The position numbers and the translations under genes are program-made. A stretch of 41,825 nt of DNA, from positions 1 to 41,825 of the forward strand of contig PANU01000070.1 in NCBI GenBank assembly GCA_002707745.1, read 5' to 3'. Source of the stretch: Flavobacteriaceae bacterium. Its GTDB lineage: Bacteria > Bacteroidota > Bacteroidia > Flavobacteriales > Flavobacteriaceae. The notes beneath the pieces were generated by a model. That model saw nothing but the letters and a program-made list of their open reading frames with translations. It ran no database searches and had not been told where the DNA came from. Shown here in pieces: positions 25,698 through 33,050 of this stretch. How positions within the stretch are numbered: position 1 is the stretch's first letter; each line of letters opens with the position of its first letter.

Positions 25698-25769
25698 GCT
25701 CAAGTGGCGGAATTGGTAGACCTGCCTGCCAAGGTCACGACAGGCAGGCGCGCTGGATTCAAAATCCAG
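25698..25769 (+). pseudogene. tRNA-Leu remnant, 5' part
   Basis: The acceptor strand GCTCAAG is followed by TGGCGGAATTGGTAGA, then a 28-base foreign hairpin (25721-25748), then CGCGCTGG and the anticodon arm with anticodon CAA, ending at CCAG. Except for the acceptor strand and the hairpin this equals the intact tRNA-Leu downstream. The variable arm, T arm and acceptor 3' strand do not follow; the sequence runs into unrelated bases. The matching 3' strand is found 406 bases downstream, at 26176-26195. Confidence 0.85.
25721..25748. repeat. 28-nt hairpin insertion in the tRNA remnant
   Basis: CCTGCCTG and CAGGCAGG pair around a 12-base centre (CCAAGGTCACGA). Compared with the intact tRNA-Leu the insertion falls at the boundary of D-loop and the 3' D-stem strand, with no tRNA bases lost. 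It looks like a small REP- or MITE-like palindrome. A related but shorter GC hairpin occurs at 41276-41297. Confidence 0.75.
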
Positions 25770-25785
25770 TTCAGTTCTTTAATAA

Positions 25786-25867
25786 GCCTTGGTGGCGGAA
25801 TTGGTAGACGCGCTGGATTCAAAATCCAGTGACTTCGGTCGTGCGGGTTCGATTCCCGCCCAAGGTA
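25786..25867 (+). tRNA. tRNA-Leu(CAA)
   Basis: 82 bases. Acceptor stem GCCTTGG/CCAAGGT (one G-U), D arm TGGCGGAATTGGTAGACGCG, anticodon stem CTGGA/TCCAG with loop TTCAAAA, so anticodon CAA reading UUG. The long variable arm GACTTCGGTC is typical of class II tRNAs. T arm GCGGG/CCCGC with loop TTCGATT. Discriminator A; CCA is not encoded. A strong terminator follows within ten bases. It lies between the two halves of another tRNA-Leu. Confidence 0.96.
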
Positions 25868-25873
25868 CTTTAA

Positions 25874-25903
25874 CATCCCCAGCAGTTTTGTTGGGGATTT
25901 TTT
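25874..25903 (+). terminator. Terminator of tRNA-Leu
   Basis: ATCCCCAGC paired with GTTGGGGAT (nine pairs, one G-U), followed by a run of T. It lies between the tRNA and the GIY-YIG gene, so that gene may need read-through or its own promoter. Confidence 0.85.
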
Positions 25904-25908
25904 ATTTT

Positions 25909-26166
25909 ATGTATTATGTATATGCCATCGCAAGTCTGGATAGAAATTACATATATGTTGGGCTAACCAATAATGTGGAAAGAAGGTTGATGGAACATGA
26001 TAAGGGAAAAGAGAAAACTACAGCTCCTTATAAACCATTCATACTAATTTTTACCGAAGAATGTACCGATAGATTAAATGCACGAATTAGAGAGAAGTAT
26101 TGGAAATCTGGAACGGGTAAAAGACAGTTACGTAACATAAGAGATGAAATTTTAAGCAAAAAATAA
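25909..26166 (+). CDS. Small GIY-YIG nuclease
   Basis: 85 residues, a bare GIY-YIG nuclease domain. YVY (3-5) and YVG (16-18) stand for the two name-giving motifs, Arg25 in NNVERR is the expected catalytic Arg, and the Glu in RIREKYWKSG is the expected metal ligand. Such minimal proteins (UPF0213/YhbQ-like) are related to homing and repair nucleases; no separate DNA-binding domain is present. The start is the ATG at 25909; the frame runs on upstream through the tRNA, which cannot be its coding part. The ATG sits six bases past the T-run of the tRNA terminator, and the gene is followed within ten bases by the 3' end of an interrupted tRNA-Leu. Confidence 0.9.
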   Translation: MYYVYAIASLDRNYIYVGLTNNVERRLMEHDKGKEKTTAPYKPFILIFTEECTDRLNARIREKYWKSGTGKRQLRNIRDEILSKK

Positions 26167-26175
26167 ATTTCTCTT

Positions 26176-26195
26176 GTGGGTTCCCGCCTTGAGTA
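26176..26195 (+). pseudogene. tRNA-Leu remnant, 3' end
   Basis: GTGGG TT CCCGC is a T stem whose loop has been cut to two bases, followed by CTTGAGT and discriminator A. CTTGAGT pairs over all seven positions (one G-U) with the acceptor strand GCTCAAG of the 5' remnant at 25698, not with that of the intact tRNA. It is therefore the missing end of that remnant. A terminator follows as for a normal tRNA. Confidence 0.8.
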
Positions 26196-26198
26196 CAA

Positions 26199-26226
26199 AG
26201 TCCCGACAAATTATGTTGGGGCTTTT
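26199..26226 (+). terminator. Terminator of the interrupted tRNA-Leu
   Basis: AGTCCCGAC paired with GTTGGGGCT (two G-U), seven-base loop, then four T. It is built like the terminator of the intact tRNA and touches the end of the convergent T9SS gene. Confidence 0.7.
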
Positions 26227-26953
26227 AGTTTTTAACCACTTTCTTAAAAGCTTTCATTCCATTCGCACCTAATTCTATAAGATATAGACCATTTGGTAAA
26301 TTGGTCATATTTATTTGTTGAGTATTCTTTACTGAATAGATAAGCTTTCCCGTTAAGGAATAGATTGAAATGTACGCTAAAGTTGTTGTCCCGGAATTAA
26401 CAAATAATTGATTTGTTACAGGGTTTGGGAACACTTCCATTTCTGAAATGTTAAAATTTTCGACGTTTAATAGCTGCTCACTTCCATAGCGTGCTATATT
26501 CCCATTCGTTTTTGAGAAAACAAGTGTTGCTGTGTTATCATTAATATTGGTTATTTGATAGGTTATAGGCTCTTCTGGGGTGTCCCAAAAAAATGCAGCA
26601 TGGGTGTTGTACATAACAGAACAATCACCCTGTGGATCGTCATGACATGTCGCTTTTGGAAAACAGATGCCTGGGCTATTAACAGATAATATTTCTTCTG
26701 GTTGCGTTTCAGAAAAAAGTACATCTGAAGAGCAAGAAATATGTTGTGCATCTGCGAAGGAAATAAAATTTAGTGCGGGATTTGTACTTTCCAGTATTAT
26801 TTCGGGATAAAATCCATATTCAGTAGGTAAAAACACCTCTTCAGAAACCGTTAATTCGTGCAAATACCAACGGTTAAAGAGTTGCGGGTTGGGTTCCTGG
26901 CAGTATAAATGTGCGGAAATACAACAGGTAATTATTAGAAGAAACTTTTTCAT
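26225..26953 (-). CDS. T9SS-secreted protein with type A sorting domain
   Basis: About 242 residues. A signal peptide (MKKFLLIITCCISAHLYCQ) leads to a domain opening FNRWYLHELTVSEE, with four or five Cys that may form disulfides, resembling in outline small lipocalin/META-like barrels. The last 75 residues are a T9SS type A sorting domain: MEVFPNPVTNQLFVNS, ISIYSLTGKLIYS and LPNGLYLIELG, ending KKVVKN. It is exported through the outer membrane and probably anchored or released there. It lies 58 bases after the TonB receptor on the same strand, so it may belong to that operon. Confidence 0.88.
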   Translation of the reverse strand: MKKFLLIITCCISAHLYCQEPNPQLFNRWYLHELTVSEEVFLPTEYGFYPEIILESTNPALNFISFADAQHISCSSDVLFSETQPEEILSVNSPGICFPKATCHDDPQGDCSVMYNTHAAFFWDTPEEPITYQITNINDNTATLVFSKTNGNIARYGSEQLLNVENFNISEMEVFPNPVTNQLFVNSGTTTLAYISIYSLTGKLIYSVKNTQQINMTNLPNGLYLIELGANGMKAFKKVVKN

Positions 26954-27011
26954 CACACACAAGTTTCAGTAAATATAAAGAAAACCTGCTGAAAGAAGCA
27001 CAGTTAGAAAT

Positions 27012-29477
27012 TCATAATATAACCCGCAACATTGCATTAGGGGTTATCCCTAAAGATCTTTGCGTATTTTCTTCAACAATTCCTTCTGTGTTTATCCTGT
27101 AAAAACTACCAATAGTGTTGGTTTGGTTCAATAAATTCCAAACAGAAACCCCAGCTTCAATAGTTGCATTAGCAATAGTAAACTTATATAAGGCTGAAGA
27201 ATCTATTCTAAGATAATCCTCAAACCGATCGCTATTTGGGGCGTTATAATTAATAGCGCCGTTTACAATTTCGTTTCCTTCTACAGGTCTGGTAGTGGGA
27301 TTACCCGATCGCCAATTAAGTCCTGCGGTTACTTTTAAGGTATTGTACGCATAGGTTGTTCCAAAGGTAATGCTGTGCGGGATGTCATAATTACTAGGAA
27401 AGGCATTTGCCACTAAACTTTCAAATGTATATTCATTGTTCATAAACGAATAGCTCAACCAAAAGGAAATATCCTTCAGTTTTTTCCGCAATAGTGCATC
27501 TACTCCTAAAACGGTATAGCTGCCTTTGGTTTTAATAAATTCGAACTGGTTCTGAAATCCTTGCTCCTGTGTTGTAATTCCGTCTACATATTTATAATAA
27601 CCTTCTATTCTTGCCAGCCACCCCTTAGTGTTAAAATTTATCCCCAACGACCCCTGCTTGCTTTTTAAAATGGGGACCGAAGTATTGTTGGACAATTGCC
27701 AGCGTCTTTTTTCAATGCCTAAAAAGTCATTCTGAAAGTTGACCACCTGCGAAGTAATCTGATGTTTAAATTCCCCTGCAACTTCCACACTAAAATAATT
27801 TAAAAATTTTTGTGTAAAACGAAGTCTGGGTTCAAGAACAGACGCATTAAACTTATCCAAATAATTATACCGAAAGCCAGCTATGAGGGTGCTGTTTTTA
27901 GTTTGGAAGGTATACTCCCCAAAACCACTGTGGGTTCTCACTACTTCGCCAATTAAAGTCCGTACTAAGGGGACGTCAACATCGTCCAGATTGGTAACTT
28001 TAGTTTCAATAAATTCGTATCCAAAAGTAAGGGCTTGTGTTTTCTGTAAAGTAATGTTTGCTGAGGTCTTTATACCTGTTTCTGAGACACTGTTTTCTTG
28101 TAAAAAACGCTGCCCATCTAAAATACTTGCATTAATAGCACGTAGGTTATAGTCAGATTCGTACACTTGAAAAGTTGTGCTTAGCGCATTACTCCAACTG
28201 CGTTGCCACACGATACCTGCACCAAAACTATTTTGTGCTACACTGCTTTCCCGTGTGGTGGGGATAGTATTAATAGTAGCGTTTTCATTAAAAGAGAGGA
28301 TGTTATCTATGTATAAAATATTGAGCCTAACCCTATCTTTTTCACTTACTTTATACAACCAGCGAAGCGAAAGGTCGTAAAAATCGAAGGATCTGTTGGT
28401 GTTTCTAATATTCCCTACGTTGCTTTCCACTTCGGTATCTTGGGAAATTCGGGTAAAGTAAGCGTCATAAGTTGGTGTGGCCACGAGGTCGCTTAACGAT
28501 TTTCTGCCTCCCAACTGAAGGGATGATGTTTTACCTAACGGAATATCCAGAAATACATTTGCATCAATAAGGTTGGCGCCCAAACTGCCTGTAAATTTTT
28601 TATTGATCTGGTCTTCGGTTTCCATTTTAATACTTCCGGAAACGCCATCTGTATAGGAGGCGCTCGTTCCATTTTTTTGAACGGTTACCTGCTCGGTAAT
28701 GTGCGGATTAAAAGCTGAAATAAGCCCAAAAAAATGTCCTGTCTGGTACATTTTTATGCCGTCCCAAAGCACTAGGTTCTGATCATTAGAACCCCCGCGA
28801 ATGTTAATATTTGAAACTGTTTCATTGGTGCTTTGTATTCCTGGTAAGGCTTGGGTGGTTTGCAGGACATCGGTTTCAATAAGCCCTGGAAGCGCTGTAA
28901 ACTGGTCGAAATTTATTTGCAGGGCACCAGTGTTCATTTTACTAATGCCTTGTACAAGATAAGAAGAGAGCAGTACCGCCTGTAATTGCTCCTGTGCGGG
29001 TTTTAGAAATACACTCGTACAGGTGTCCGAAATAAAAGTAACAGCAATTTCTGAAGATGCCTCATACCCTATATGCCGTATGGTCACAGGTTCTTTTGGG
29101 GTTAAAACCTGCATACTGAAATAACCATTTTCATCGGTCACCGTAGCATTTTTTGCCCCCGTTACTGTCGCAAAGGGTATACCTTCCTGCGTTTCCGGAT
29201 CTTTGACAAAACCACAAATTGTCACTGCGGTTGGAGATGCTATGGAAACCAGCTTATTGTTTAATATTTTAAAAGTTAAAAACGTCTGTTCTTGTAACGA
29301 TGTGATTATTTCAGCAAAAGAAAGAGAAAAGTTTAAAGGGGTTACCCCATGTCCTTGTATGGTTTCTTCAGCATAATTAAAAGTGTAGTTGTATTGTGCT
29401 TCTAATTCGGTAATAGCTTGTTTTAAAGGAATTTTTTTGTCCTGGGCAATACAAAACCCACTCCAGAAAAACACCAT
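27012..29477 (-). CDS. TonB-dependent outer-membrane receptor with STN domain (FecA-like)
   Basis: 821 residues. An STN (secretin/TonB short N-terminal) domain (about 14-78), a carboxypeptidase-like beta domain (about 86-170; GFVKDPETQEGIPFATV), a plug (about 200-305; NINIRGGSNDQNLVLWDGI) and a beta barrel to the C-terminus. STN domains pass a ligand-bound signal to FecR, and the FecR and sigma factor genes precede it. The ligand is unknown. The signal peptide appears cut: from the first ATG only eleven residues precede AQ, while the open frame just upstream encodes a hydrophobic stretch (ISIYILFL) without any ATG, GTG or TTG. The C-terminus (GITPNAMLRVIL) is normal. Confidence 0.9.
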   Translation of the reverse strand: MVFFWSGFCIAQDKKIPLKQAITELEAQYNYTFNYAEETIQGHGVTPLNFSLSFAEIITSLQEQTFLTFKILNNKLVSIASPTAVTICGFVKDPETQEGIPFATVTGAKNATVTDENGYFSMQVLTPKEPVTIRHIGYEASSEIAVTFISDTCTSVFLKPAQEQLQAVLLSSYLVQGISKMNTGALQINFDQFTALPGLIETDVLQTTQALPGIQSTNETVSNINIRGGSNDQNLVLWDGIKMYQTGHFFGLISAFNPHITEQVTVQKNGTSASYTDGVSGSIKMETEDQINKKFTGSLGANLIDANVFLDIPLGKTSSLQLGGRKSLSDLVATPTYDAYFTRISQDTEVESNVGNIRNTNRSFDFYDLSLRWLYKVSEKDRVRLNILYIDNILSFNENATINTIPTTRESSVAQNSFGAGIVWQRSWSNALSTTFQVYESDYNLRAINASILDGQRFLQENSVSETGIKTSANITLQKTQALTFGYEFIETKVTNLDDVDVPLVRTLIGEVVRTHSGFGEYTFQTKNSTLIAGFRYNYLDKFNASVLEPRLRFTQKFLNYFSVEVAGEFKHQITSQVVNFQNDFLGIEKRRWQLSNNTSVPILKSKQGSLGINFNTKGWLARIEGYYKYVDGITTQEQGFQNQFEFIKTKGSYTVLGVDALLRKKLKDISFWLSYSFMNNEYTFESLVANAFPSNYDIPHSITFGTTYAYNTLKVTAGLNWRSGNPTTRPVEGNEIVNGAINYNAPNSDRFEDYLRIDSSALYKFTIANATIEAGVSVWNLLNQTNTIGSFYRINTEGIVEENTQRSLGITPNAMLRVIL

Positions 29478-29508
29478 TAAAAATAGTATGTAAATGCTAA
29501 TTCCTTCA

Positions 29509-30411
29509 CTAGTCCAGCAGTATCACTTTAGAGGTTCCTTCTATTTTATAGGTTAATCCCAGCGGGGCAGTAATAGCTTGTAACGCATTTTTTAAATTGT
29601 CATGCACAAAAGCACCCGAAAAAAACTGGTTGTGTTTATTACCATTGTAAGTTATGGAAATAGCGTACTGGCGTTCCAGTTCGTCCAGGACGTGATGAAA
29701 CTTAACCAATTTAAAAGTACTCTTGTTAGTTGTCCATTGTGGTACAATATCTTGGGTTGAACCATTAAGTGGCTTGCCCGCATCCACCCTAAAGGTATCT
29801 CCAGCCAGTAATTTGTGAACAGTAGTTTGGGTGGTTACCTGTACTATGCCTTCGTAACAACTCACTTCAAAATAGGTGTCACGCTGTTTTACATTAAACT
29901 GTGTTCCCAGGACTGAAACGGTACCCCCTGAAGTTTTTACATCAAATTTTTCACCTTTAGCTACTTTAAAAAAAGCTTCTCCTTCTAGTTGAAGCTCCCG
30001 TTCCTTTTCCCAGTTTTTTTCATGATAGCTAATTTCTGATGCAGCATTCAAAATTACCGTAGAATTATCTGGTAAAGAAATCTTTGTTTTTTCGGCGGCT
30101 AATGTCTTTATTTGGGTTGTCTGGGAATAGAAAAAACCATAATACACGGCAAAACCAAGCACTAAAACACTTGCAATTTGTAATAAGGTACGCTTCCAGG
30201 CCAGTTTTTTTATAGGAGTTTGCTTAGCTGGATATCTTTCTTGCAGATTTTCAAATGAGTTGGGAACAGAAAAATGAGACGCCTTAAAATTTGGGGCATG
30301 TGCTATAATAGCCTTATTAAGCTCGGCATCTTCCATTGTATTAAAGGTGCGCTGCTCTTCTTCGGTTAATGTATTGTTTAACCATTTTTTAAGTAAGTAT
30401 TTGTTATCCAT
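29509..30411 (-). CDS. FecR family anti-sigma factor
   Basis: 300 residues. A cytoplasmic N-terminus of about 70 residues with LKKWLNNTLTEEEQ, one membrane helix (about 75-94), then the periplasmic FecR domain with ISLPDNSTVILNAASEISY, LEGEAFFKVAKGEKFDVKT and VLGTQFNVK. A C-terminal DUF4974-like part (LDELERQYAISITYN) is typical of Bacteroidota. It should hold the ECF sigma factor inactive until the STN receptor binds its ligand. Located between the two. Confidence 0.93.
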   Translation of the reverse strand: MDNKYLLKKWLNNTLTEEEQRTFNTMEDAELNKAIIAHAPNFKASHFSVPNSFENLQERYPAKQTPIKKLAWKRTLLQIASVLVLGFAVYYGFFYSQTTQIKTLAAEKTKISLPDNSTVILNAASEISYHEKNWEKERELQLEGEAFFKVAKGEKFDVKTSGGTVSVLGTQFNVKQRDTYFEVSCYEGIVQVTTQTTVHKLLAGDTFRVDAGKPLNGSTQDIVPQWTTNKSTFKLVKFHHVLDELERQYAISITYNGNKHNQFFSGAFVHDNLKNALQAITAPLGLTYKIEGTSKVILLD

Positions 30412-30457
30412 ACCTGTATTGTTACCTATAAAACACCTGAACTATAAAAACTCCTTA

Positions 30458-30982
30458 TTATTTTAATTTAAAATTTTTTAATTCACTTTTTAAGGAGTCA
30501 AATGCACTGTAAATTCGATATTCTACTGCTTTTTGCGTAATTCCTAAAAGCTCGGCAATTTCTTTATGTTTTTTGCCTTCAATCTTGCTTAAGCTAAACG
30601 CAACGCGCTGTTCTTCGCTTAAATTGCTGAGAGCCCTTTGGTATTGTTGTAAAAATTGGTCTTGCCGCATTAAAAATTCGGGGGTCTCGTTTGTATACTG
30701 TTTAGGGATTGTTTTTTGATATTTTAAAACAACTTTTTGGTGTTTAAGTTCGTTTAGTACTTTGTTGTTGGCAACTGTAAATAAAAAAGATTTGGCTTTA
30801 GAAGGGGTTACATTTTTACAGGCTTCCCAAAGGCTTACAAATGCCTCTTGCATCATGTCATTTGCCTGGGTTCCTAATCCGTATTTGTAATATAAGAAGT
30901 CATGTAAACTTGTAGCATACTGCTTATAAAGCTTTGAAAAAACAGATTTTTCACAGACATTGGAATGGAGGTCTTTGGGCAT
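30458..30982 (-). CDS. ECF RNA polymerase sigma factor
   Basis: About 174 residues. Region 2 (YATSLHDFLYYKYGLGTQANDMMQ in outline) with the polymerase-binding DMMQEAFVSLWE, and region 4 with LSEEQRVAFSLSKIEGKKHK and the helix-turn-helix EIAELLGITQKAVEYRIYSA. It directs transcription of an unknown regulon; FecI-like systems usually control the neighbouring receptor. The ATG at 30982 (MPKDLHSN) was used because a longer frame begins within the -7 element. Two divergent lipoprotein genes next to it are possible targets. Confidence 0.93.
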   Translation of the reverse strand: MPKDLHSNVCEKSVFSKLYKQYATSLHDFLYYKYGLGTQANDMMQEAFVSLWEACKNVTPSKAKSFLFTVANNKVLNELKHQKVVLKYQKTIPKQYTNETPEFLMRQDQFLQQYQRALSNLSEEQRVAFSLSKIEGKKHKEIAELLGITQKAVEYRIYSAFDSLKSELKNFKLK

Positions 30983-31000
30983 AGGGTGATATTGTTTAAA

Positions 31001-31008
31001 CAAAGCTA
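31001..31008 (-). promoter_or_regulatory. -7 promoter element of the sigma factor operon (TAGCTTTG)
   Basis: A perfect TAnnTTTG on the minus strand, 18 bases before the ATG at 30982. Housekeeping sigma factor transcription is implied for the ECF gene itself. Confidence 0.5.
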
Positions 31009-31087
31009 CAAAGAAAATAAAACACTTTTTTTCAGGAGATTTTTAAATTAAGTTGTTGTATTAGCAAAGTCCCCAAATAAAAAAACT

Positions 31088-32857
31088 ATGAAAACTATTA
31101 GAACTAATTTTGTGATTGTACTGCTTCTTTCGCTTACCCTCTTTTCATGCCGAAAAGAAGAAATGGAGATTATTGAACCCCCCGAGGAAGAGGTTTTAGC
31201 AAGTTCAGTAGCCAATCTATTAATAAAAACCTCAACAAATGACGGCTCTTATGATAATATATTAGACGGTGCCAGTTGTTTTAATATAAAGTTGCCTGTA
31301 ACGGTAACCGCAAATGGGGTTGAAGTGGTTGTTGAAACCGAAGAAGATTTAAACACTGTTGAAGCTATTTTTGACGAATTTGATGATGATACCGATACCC
31401 TGGAAATAACGTTCCCCATTACAATTGTTTTACAGGATTTTTCTGAAATGATACTCAACAACCAGACAGCATTAAACACTGCAGCCTCAAATTGTCCTGG
31501 AGAGAATGAAGCCGATGATGATATAGAGTGTGTAGATATTCAATACCCAATAACTGCTTCCTTATTTAACCAAAGTAACGAGCTTATTGAAACTATTGTA
31601 ATTGAAAGTGATCAGGAACTTTATAATTTCCTGGTAACTATGGACCCTGATGCTATAGTCACTTTCGATTTTCCCATTACGTTAGTGTTATTTGACGGCA
31701 CTCCTATAGAAATAAACAATTTTCAGGAATTAGCCACTGTAATAACCGATGTAGCAGATTCCTGCGATGAAGATGATGATAACGACCCTAATGACGATGA
31801 TTGCGATACATGCACCACCCAAGAATTAGAAGCCTTACTTACAGGGTGTCCCGATTGGACGATAGATAGACTGGAGCGTAATAATGACGATTTGGAAGAC
31901 ATCTATATAGGATACACTTTTAATTTTGATGCGGAGGGAGCACTTGTGGTAACCGCCAATGGCAACACCTTTAACGGAACCTGGAGTGCCACAGGAACTG
32001 CTAACTCCATAGCGGTGTTGATAAATGTGCCTACACTCCCAGATGTAAACAATACCTGGAACTTACATGAAATTGAACAGCAACCCGGTGAGAGCCAAGT
32101 AGATTTAAGACTGGGAGATGATCGCCTGCGTTTTGAAAGTGATTGTATCCCTGGCGGTGGCGGCATAAACGATACCGCCCTAGTAAACGCACTAACCACG
32201 GGAGACTGGTACGTGACTTACTATTTTGATGATGTGGATGAAACATTAGATTTTGCAGATTATGTGTTCAACTTTGCAACTAACAATACTGCAACAGCTA
32301 CTGAGCCTGGTGGGACTACTAATGGAACGTGGTCTACCTCTGCCGGTGACGAAACCGAACTGGAACTAAACTTAAATTTCGGAGTTACCGTTCCGTTAGA
32401 TGAATTGGCAGAAGATTGGGATGTGCTGGAAGTAACCAACGATATTATTCGCTTAAAAGATATAAGTGGTGGCGATGGCTCTGTAGATTTTCTAACTTTT
32501 GAAAGAGACCCTGTTGGCGGTGGCACTACCACCCTTGAAACCATTTTGCCAGCTGGAATTTGGTACGTATTTAGCTATACAGACGATGGAGAAAATCAAA
32601 CCGCCGATTATGCAGGGTACACCCTGGACTGGAATAGCTCCGGAACTGTAGTTGCTACCAACGGAGGAAACACCAACAATGGATCCTGGCAAGTGTTAAA
32701 TGGGGGCAACAAGTTGTTACTCAATTTTACAGGAGTGCCTTTTAATGAATTTAATGACGACTGGGATGTACTCATGGTTTCTGATGCTCGTGTGGAATTA
32801 CAAGACGTAAGCGGAGGCGGTGGCGGAACCGATGTCCTCATTTTTGAAAAACAATAA
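31088..32857 (+). CDS. Large surface lipoprotein with repeated beta modules
   Basis: 589 residues. A lipoprotein signal peptide ends at LTLFSC (Cys21). Two related modules follow (about 60-235), each with a Cys and pairs of PVTV/PITI-type strands separated by acidic helices. Then a D-rich, Cys-bearing linker (CDEDDDNDPNDDDCDTC), reminiscent of calcium-binding linkers. The C-terminal half has three lipocalin-like modules (about 247-355, 365-482, 483-589), the last two having the shared pattern G-x-W-Y-V ... DWDVL ... L-x-D-(I/V)-SGG ... FE. The small lipoprotein downstream is a single copy of that module. Divergent from the ECF sigma factor. No perfect TAnnTTTG before it, so it may use another sigma factor. 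Function unknown. Confidence 0.85.
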   Translation: MKTIRTNFVIVLLLSLTLFSCRKEEMEIIEPPEEEVLASSVANLLIKTSTNDGSYDNILDGASCFNIKLPVTVTANGVEVVVETEEDLNTVEAIFDEFDDDTDTLEITFPITIVLQDFSEMILNNQTALNTAASNCPGENEADDDIECVDIQYPITASLFNQSNELIETIVIESDQELYNFLVTMDPDAIVTFDFPITLVLFDGTPIEINNFQELATVITDVADSCDEDDDNDPNDDDCDTCTTQELEALLTGCPDWTIDRLERNNDDLEDIYIGYTFNFDAEGALVVTANGNTFNGTWSATGTANSIAVLINVPTLPDVNNTWNLHEIEQQPGESQVDLRLGDDRLRFESDCIPGGGGINDTALVNALTTGDWYVTYYFDDVDETLDFADYVFNFATNNTATATEPGGTTNGTWSTSAGDETELELNLNFGVTVPLDELAEDWDVLEVTNDIIRLKDISGGDGSVDFLTFERDPVGGGTTTLETILPAGIWYVFSYTDDGENQTADYAGYTLDWNSSGTVVATNGGNTNNGSWQVLNGGNKLLLNFTGVPFNEFNDDWDVLMVSDARVELQDVSGGGGGTDVLIFEKQ

Positions 32858-32876
32858 AGCATATTTTGGTTAGATA

Positions 32877-33001
32877 GACCAGTCTTAGTAAGTATTGTGC
32901 TATCCCTATCCGTGCAGAGACCCAAATGCCCCCGCGCACGTTGGCGAGCCGGTAGTTATGAAAAAGAAAGTAGCATCCCCAACAATACTTTGGGACTGGT
33001 C
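32877..33001. other. Structured intergenic element (long-range hairpin)
   Basis: GACCAGTC (32877-32884) pairs with GACTGGTC (32994-33001), AGTATTG (32891-32897) with CAATACT (32983-32989), and TGCTA (32898-32902) with TAGCA (32971-32975), enclosing a GC-rich core with its own hairpin CGTGC/GCACG (32911-32940). It lies between two genes with a shared domain and has no plausible reading frame. It may be a small RNA or a MITE-like element; neither is proven. Confidence 0.5.
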
Positions 33002-33050
33002 ACTACCAAAAATAATAAATCTAAAACCCTAATTAATAAAACAAAATACT

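Noticed and set aside
25789-25908. N-terminal extension of the GIY-YIG protein through the tRNA
   Set aside because: The 40 extra residues are a translation of the tRNA-Leu and its terminator, not coding sequence; the gene starts at the ATG at 25909.
31903-32925. Several minus-strand frames opposite the large lipoprotein
   Set aside because: Ser-, Pro- and Val-rich shadows caused by the Asp-, Gly- and Thr-rich plus-strand gene.
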